From Haliclystus octoradiatus (taxonomy: Eukaryota > Cnidaria > Staurozoa > Stauromedusae > Haliclystidae): a stretch of DNA of 64,000 nucleotides. The stretch covers positions 24,627,793 through 24,691,792 of the forward strand of contig OU744449.1 in NCBI GenBank assembly GCA_916610825.1. Reading direction: 5' to 3'. The position numbers and the translations under genes were made by a program. This document shows, piece after piece, positions 57,376-64,000 of this stretch (its first letter is position 1; the number at the start of each line of letters is the position of its first letter). The notes beneath the pieces are model-generated. The model was given only the letters and a program-made list of their open reading frames with translations, searched no databases and was not told the DNA's origin.

Positions 57376-57936
57376 TTATATAATAGCTTTTGCGTTGATC
57401 TGTGTAGCAAGCCATTCTAATCCTTCGTTGAGTCCTTCGCCTTTAGTAGCACAAGTTGGTTGTATAAACCAATTATGACTTCTAACTTCAGTTAAACCTA
57501 ATTTATCTTTAACATCTTTGACAGGCATAGCACCAATAACATCTTGTTTATTAGCAAATACAAGTATATGTGCATCTTTTAAATCTTCTTCTTCTAACAA
57601 GCGATGAATTTCCGTTTTTGCTTCAACCATTCTTTGACAATCACTACTATCAATAACAAATATTAATCCATGAGAACCCTTCAAATAAACACGCCATAAA
57701 TTACGAATTTTATCTTGTCCACCAATATCCCATACAGTAAATGATATATTTTTAAATTGTACAGTTTCTACATTAAATCCAACTGTTGGGACAGTGGAAA
57801 CTGTTTCTCGTAGTCGTAAGCGATATAAAATTGTTGTTTTACCAGCGTTATCTAAACCAACCATTAATATTCGAACTTCTTTGTTTCCCAATAAACGTCG
57901 TAGACCAGCATACGCACTACTTAGCATGTTACCCAT
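57376..57936 (-). CDS. ARF-family small GTPase (ADP-ribosylation factor-like), complete
   Basis: This 186-aa uninterrupted ORF encodes a Ras-superfamily GTPase of the ARF type, which acts in membrane traffic. It has the myristoylation glycine (MGNML), the G1 P-loop GLDNAGKTT near residue 27, the switch I threonine in [12 protein letters not shown], switch [17 protein letters not shown]4 NKQD and G5 TCATKG. The length is normal (ARF1 is 181 aa). It is closest to ARF1-like proteins but differs by a P-loop Asn where ARF1 has Ala (GLDAAGKTT), and by VYLKGSHG and [12 protein letters not shown] call it a divergent ARF without an orthologue name. The lack of coding introns could mean retrocopy origin, although an upstream splice pair is visible. 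A candidate AATAAA (TTTATT on plus) is at 57257-57262. Confidence 0.93.
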   Translation of the reverse strand: MGNMLSSAYAGLRRLLGNKEVRILMVGLDNAGKTTILYRLRLRETVSTVPTVGFNVETVQFKNISFTVWDIGGQDKIRNLWRVYLKGSHGLIFVIDSSDCQRMVEAKTEIHRLLEEEDLKDAHILVFANKQDVIGAMPVKDVKDKLGLTEVRSHNWFIQPTCATKGEGLNEGLEWLATQINAKAII

Positions 57937-57946
57937 AATGAAAAGC

Positions 57947-58407
57947 CTAGATTTATTGTAACTGATGCGTGCAATTATGATTTCAATTCAAATAGTTGTT
58001 TCTTTTAAGAAGGATATCCTTCCCTGCCTTTTGAATGTCTTCAAAATCAAAATCAAAGTTCGAATCACAAAGAAATTGTCTACCATTTTTGCAAGAGAGA
58101 GCGACGTACGAAAACCAGAATGAGACTACTGACAAACGCCGCTATCCTTTTGTATAATCCGATTCTTGTTTTATCCTCTTTTATCTTTCTTGCCATTATC
58201 TTCTTATCCTGACTCAAATTCAATAATAAAAATGTTTTATTTCTCTCAATTCTAATTTGAAAATCTTTAGTAGATGCAGTAGTTACCAAATAAATTTATC
58301 TTTCAAAAGTTCAACCATCTTTCGGCTTTATCTTCCCCTTACTATACATGGAGTTTGTGAAAATCATCAAGAGATTTAATCTGTATCAAATCATTGATTG
58401 CACATAC
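57947..58407 (-). other. Candidate 5' UTR intron of the ARF-like gene
   Basis: On the minus strand a good donor, CAAG|GTATGTG, lies at 58408/58407 and an acceptor AAATCTAG ends at 57947, ten bases upstream of the ATG. If used, the gene has a non-coding first exon near 58410 and is less likely to be a simple retrocopy. The polypyrimidine tract is weak. Confidence 0.35.
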
Positions 58408-60100
58408 CTTGGTAATAATAATGTATGAAAAAATTTATACGAATTAGATTGGTTGTCTCACCTAAGATCAGTGTTATACATTAATTAACAATCATAAGCC
58501 ATTCCGACGGAAACTGTCGGCCAAGGAACCAGCTACTAGATGATTCGATCAGTCGTTCACCCCTAAAGATTGATCAACTGAGAAATGCAGAAATCACAGT
58601 AAGAAGTACAGTAGAAGACAAACCTGGCGTAAGCAGAGAAACATCGTTATTCTGCTTTGGAAATTCTTTTATAGAATTCTTTTAAAACAACCCTTTCTAC
58701 ATGGAATTACAATCGTTTCATGAAGGCATCTCAATAAATGATAGTTGATACTATGTCCGTTGTGGTTATTAGTTACAATGATAAGGTAGCCCCTCTAGAA
58801 ATATAAGAGTGATTACTATGTATCCCTTGGGAAAAGGCGAAAATTAGCGCAGAGCCGCGGAGATGAAGCTGAGTTAAACAGGGCAATAGACAAGTGCCCA
58901 GGAAATTATGGTGCAGGCAAGGAAGCTTTCTTGCTACGTTTTGATTGCGAATATGAGATTATTTTATTTGAAACAAAAATCTTCAAGCAAAGCGAAGCGA
59001 TAATATCTAAGGCGCGAATTTTTTCTCGTATGCCTTGCTGTCGTGAGCTAACAATGATGATACTAATAGAATTAATTATTTTTGTAAGTAGATCGGCATT
59101 CTGTTTTAATATCCATTTGCGCTATCTCTTTTAGTTTTACTCATCACGTTTATAATAAAATAATACCACGTTAGATTTGATTCACTCTATTTGTTACACA
59201 TTGAAATGTCAGATTATTTATTTAAACGGTTGTATTGTTATTTAATGTATGTAATAATTATAATTTGAAGTTCTTAAATCATCAGTAATGGCAAGCTTTG
59301 TTGAGTGTGTGTACAATAGATGAATTATAGTATAAAAATAAATAAATACTTACTTTAACGCTCTTCTTTCTAGCCCAAAACATACATAGATTACAATTAG
59401 ACATGCAATTAAGCGTACCATAACATAACAATTAGACATTTTCACCCCGGAACTAGGTAACTCCCGTCTGACGGCTATACGGGGGTTGAACAAATGATGA
59501 TACGGGGACGTGCCACTTGTTGGGGTCCATGTATACCAGCTGAGAAAAATACTTTAATTTTCTTCTTTGACTTTCTAGAGAACTTTGAAGAAATTTGACT
59601 TTAGTTATTTATTTTTTTAATTTGAAGAACTTTTTTTATATTTTTGGAACTGTTTTGGTATAGCATATACAAGATATCTCTAGGGGTTTCCGAATATTTC
59701 ATATTTCTGTTAAATTTTTATAAATTACTTCAAATTTCATTCCGAAAATCGAAAAATATTTTAAAATTTGAAATTTATCCATATCAGTTCATAATTCAAA
59801 ATTCTGAGAACACTTCAAAATAATTATCAAACTAATAATTAATTATTAAATAATTAAATATCAAATTAATAATTATTATTATTAAAACTGTCAAAATTGA
59901 CAATATTTCACCATTAAAATCCTCAAAAATATTTCATATTTCACGTCAAGCAATTTGTAAGAAATTTTCATCCAAATTTCTCTCTATAAAACCGTGTCGC
60001 CTCATAAAACATTCAATATGATTCGTTAACATCAAAACTATATATAATATACAAACCAAGTATTTGTAAATAATTTAGAACAAAATATTTTGAGTGCATA

Positions 60101-60294
60101 TCGTTGCGAAGAAACTCGTTTCGAAGAAACTCATTGCGAAGAATAGTCGTTGCGAAGAATGGTCGTTGCGAAGAAACTCATTGCGAAGAAACTCGTTGCG
60201 GAGAAAGTAGAACTCTCGTCGTTACGAAGAAACTCATTGCGAAGAAAATTCTTCGCAATGATTTTCTTCGCAACGACTGTTCTTCGCAACGACA
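60101..60294. repeat. GCGAAGAA minisatellite with an inverted end
   Basis: About ten units of a 15-bp motif, CGTTGCGAAGAAACT, are followed by three in reverse (TTCTTCGCAACGA). The right side can fold back on the rest. Both strands are open in places because of the composition. Confidence 0.85.
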
Positions 60295-61297
60295 TGTCCC
60301 CAATATAATATTTTCTCACTATTGATCTTGAAGACATCTGTCATTCAAAGACTGGTCATGGGACCAATCTGTTAATTTTTGTAAAATTCCATTTCTTGAA
60401 TTAGCATCATATTAATCAATTTGCGTACTTTTATTTACAATCGTATATAACTTTGTTTAAATAACAAATTCTATCATGATGGAAACGCCTTTCTTCAACT
60501 TATATAGTATGTTGAAACCAAGTTAAACTTAAGTCTATATTTAACCACAAAACCGTTGGTTTTAATTAAATAAATTAGGGATAGATTAACTCAATTATTT
60601 AATAAATATTTCATATTGTTATAAATTGTGTCCGATGTATATGTTATATGTGAAGAATGGAGCGTTTCGCGTTACCTGATTTCACCAAAAAAATCACCTC
60701 GTATTATTATATGAGAAACAAAGGCTGTAATACTAAAAGTTTATTAAAAGTTTATTAATATTCAGAACTATGAAATAAATAAAATATGAAAATTTTCGTA
60801 GCTTTTTTAAAAAATAATTTTTCAATTTTACTGTTAGAGTGATTATTACTAATATTGACGCTACAGGTTACTTAAAATCATTAGGATGGCTGTGACATTG
60901 TTTGATTAGATCTAGTGATAAATGTAGGTAAAACAAAACAATGTATGTTGTCATAATCTGATTTAATCCGACAGAAATATCTCAGTTCTATCCGCAAGCT
61001 GAAAGTCAAACCGATCGGATCGGATTCGCACACATTTAGTATGCATGTACCGCAAATTGTCAAAAAAGATATCTTATGATTTTGGACATGTATATTGTCA
61101 GTATAATCCCGAACTTCTATGAGAGTGTGCCTTTTTCCATTTTTGAAGTCCATCAAGGAACTCGATCCCCTAAAAAGCGTAATTCATGTTGAACTCGTAG
61201 CGACATGCAAATAATTTACAGCCTATGTAATCAGCGACTAATTTAAATACACTGCTGGCCATATTACGGTTCGTTTGTGCGATGACGAACATCAATT

Positions 61298-61436
61298 AGG
61301 TCTATACTGCGGCCACCTGTCTATAATGGTCACTCTTGCAATGTCTAAAGTAGTATTTTCTATTGAGTAAAACCTGTCTATAGTTGTCAATTTATCTACC
61401 GCTCGTAGCTGACCGTTATCTTCAGATTTCACTGTA
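61298..61436 (-). mobile_element. MITE family A, reverse partial copy
   Basis: It contains GCGGCCACCTGTCTATAATG and ends CAGATTTCACTGTA. It is the only family A copy to the right of the ARF gene. Confidence 0.65.
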
Positions 61437-63594
61437 TAACTTTTTATAGAATTTCTCTCTGAAAACGTTGTCCAACTGCCATTATTTCCCTGCAATTAGC
61501 AATATGTTTACTAAGCCTGTACACATGCTATTATTATCCAGACTAACATAGACATCTTAGTTAACAATTGATCAGTCATATTGAGCGCGTGTCAATTGTA
61601 CGACAACGATGTTGTTAGTTTAAAAGAGAAACACGATGTCGATTAGAATTAGGATTAGAGGTCAGGACCGGATTCGATCTTACTCTTAATCCGATGATTT
61701 CAATCTTCCGCGAACCACGCTGTCAAATTCAAAAAAAACCTCCGCGGGATTGTTTAAAATATTTCATAATTCTGAAGAAATGTTACCAAAATTTGACTTG
61801 GGCTATACGGCCAAATATTGCCAACATTTTGCCAGCACGTCTGATATTGTGAAAATGCTGGCTTCATTTCGCTGTAGCTTTACTTCGTGAGATAACATAA
61901 CATAATTACATTGTATATATATAGTGATGGGTCTGATCTGAAAACTGACTCGCTTTGTTAACAAGACGTAATTTTGCCCGGGAGGGGGGTAATCTCCATT
62001 GCGCTTAGACTGGGTAGTTCAAATTAAACTTTGGGAGGATGACCATAAGAACGTTTCAAATCATGAAAAAGATACCTGTTATTTTTTTAAAGGACATAAA
62101 CCCCTGAAAAAATGAGAGAGAAAATTTAGAAAAAGTTCAAAAAGTAAAATTTATCGGTTAAGTTTTAAGTTAAATTTTAAAGTTAAATTTTTTTACGGAT
62201 TTTGCCTCCCCGGAAATGTGCATCTTGTTAAAGTTTAAATTTCAAGTTCTTGGTTTGATGTCATAGAGCTGCTAGATCTAAGTCCTTTTTTCTCACTGAA
62301 AGTTTGCCTAAAATACCTCATTAGTGGCAGGTTACACCAACAAGGAAATTCCAGATTGAAATAAAAATTAACCCATTGTAATTTTCAGGCTCAAATACAT
62401 CATGTAAAAATTTATCGTTTCAAAGGTTTTCGCAAATTTAACTAACTTCATATGCTATATGGAGATTTTGACAATTCTGCCAACCTTACATGCCTATACA
62501 TCCACGAGTATACATGGACATACAGGGTTTTATTCAAAATCAGTTCATGAAGCCTTCGAATGCTCAATTGTACTGTACGGGCATAAAATTGAACATTGCG
62601 TCTTGCGGACTCAAACTTGAAAACTGAATTCCATTTCTCAAGCCACAAGTAGTGTGCATCACTCATTATAGGATAGATGTCTTGTTTTAAGCAATAAATT
62701 ACTGTTTATGTCCAATTTTCAGGTGATTTGGAATTGCAAAATTTTTCCCACAAAACAAAAAGAGGCGAAACAAGGCAAATATTATTGCAATAATTCAAAG
62801 TTTGCTGTGTAAAAATAGTGAGACAGCTATCGCCATTTCTATTATATTTAAGTTTCTTTGCACAAATTCAAATTTTGTCTGTAGGATAAAACCTCATCCC
62901 CCTTCTCGTCGCAAAAGAGTTGACTATATATAGATATTGTTCCAATATAATAGAGCTTTCACTGTCCCATAAAAGTTTGTTCATAAAAAAGCAATTTCTA
63001 AACATAGTTTTATGGAGCTTAAGTTGATATAAATTGACGTCTTTAAATCTTTATGACGTTAGCCATCATCACATAAGACTTATCGTTTTAATTATTCAAT
63101 AAAAACTATTTTATCATTCAAAATTTCACCAGTTGTTAATGACTTTAAAGCTTCAAATACCTGTAATGTATATTAATTATGTTCATCATTATAACGGTTA
63201 TAAGATTCTGATAAGATTAAAATACATAGTTGTTTTGTTTTTGAAAAGACTAAAAACCATCATCAATATTATTCAAACGTATAAAACGTTGACTAATCCT
63301 AAATAAGCTTCGTATTATACCATTGTATTTATAATGTAGGGTATGTTTAGCAGGATATTTTGATATGTTTGTAAGACTTTTGAATATTATGATAGATCCA
63401 ATTCTTACAGTATACTGTATCATGATCACAAGAAAATTTTAATTGTATTGTAAGAATATTTTGCTTGATTCAAGTTTTGTTCGCGACATTTCTTGTTTTG
63501 AGAAAAAAATGATTGTTCATGTCCGATTTTCAAGCCATTTGGACTTGCAAGGCAAAAACGCTTGAAATACTATGAATTTTGAAAATCTGAAAAC

Positions 63595-63775
63595 CAATAC
63601 TGAATAGGCTACTGAATTGGGCTCTTTTCAGTATTATTCAAATTTTGAGATGCATTTCAGTAGTTTCTCAGTAGAATGATAAGATTCTAGATTTGAGTGT
63701 CTGGTCAGTTTCAGTATGGTTTCAGTACTCAATCCCATTCCAGTATGTTTTCAGTAGCGATTCAGTGTATCCAAG
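63595..63775. repeat. Degenerate TTTCAGTA-rich array
   Basis: TTTCAGTA or close variants occur about eight times in irregular spacing. No element ends are seen. Confidence 0.5.
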
Positions 63776-64000
63776 ATTCATAATGAAAAGTGGAATTGTA
63801 CATATTTTACGTGATAAAAGACAATTCTGCTAGAAACAAGAAATTTTGGCACAAATATGTAGTAATATTGTAGTCGAAGAATTGTGTATGATCAAACTTT
63901 ATGTTTAAGTTAACTCGCAACATTATAGATCTAATATACACTAGGCGATCTTGATGTAAATAAATATAACATGCTAGGTAACTACCTCAAATTAAAATCT

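Larger units (their letters stand above)
58409..64000. other. Right-hand intergenic region without recognised genes
   Basis: Apart from the family A MITE (61298-61436), the GCGAAGAA array and the CAGTA array, I see only short chance ORFs of up to 91 codons with no homology I recognise. The ARF promoter should lie near 58410-58700. Confidence 0.5.

Noticed and set aside
58931-59134. 67-codon plus-strand ORF
   Set aside because: No homology recognised and no supporting splice sites.
62448-62666. 72-codon minus-strand ORF
   Set aside because: No recognisable motif, and length expected by chance in a 64-kb window.

Overview
This window is a stretch of an AT-rich invertebrate animal genome with large, repeat-filled introns. 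GT-AG introns, microexons, tRNA-derived SINEs, LINEs, Penelope-like elements and many MITEs show it is metazoan. The frequent TAGGCCTA motif would fit an invertebrate deuterostome, but I cannot fix the species.

Three host genes can be read. (1) The 5' half of CNOT3, a CCR4-NOT complex subunit, lies on the minus strand. Nine coding exons run from the ATG at 8098 down to 487, and the gene continues off the left edge. (2) A complete CEP131/AZI1 gene, encoding a centriolar-satellite and ciliogenesis coiled-coil protein, lies on the plus strand. I resolve 28 coding exons between 9030 and 53994; they join in phase into 1,145 codons plus a stop. CNOT3 and CEP131 are head to head, with about 930 bp between start codons and a likely shared promoter. 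(3) A complete, uninterrupted ARF-family small GTPase ORF (186 aa) lies on the minus strand at 57376-57936.

Most of the rest is mobile DNA. CEP131 intron 13 (22242-41275, 19 kb) holds nested remains of LINEs, an unclassified transposase-like gene, Penelope-like elements, a hAT transposon with an internal 2.2-kb tandem duplication and an OTU-like ORF, and a broken Ty3/Gypsy relic. Every recognisable element ORF there is antisense to CEP131. Smaller repeats include at least two CAGT-ended TA-flanked MITE families, a 270-bp MITE, foldbacks, a tRNA-derived SINE and a 117-bp perfect palindrome carrying hammerhead-like motifs in a CNOT3 intron.

The most striking unexplained structure is a family of foldback elements with CCCCTGYGAAAA-type inverted ends. 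They are packed with TTCATGAA palindromes on an 11-bp period. More than 20 clusters lie between 13988 and 55080, in CEP131 introns and just beyond its 3' end, and none is seen in the CNOT3 introns or in the last 9 kb.

Region by region: 1-8100 CNOT3; 8100-9030 promoter; 9030-54000 CEP131; 54000-57375 intergenic repeats; 57376-58408 the ARF gene; 58409-64000 no recognisable gene, with two low-complexity arrays and one MITE.
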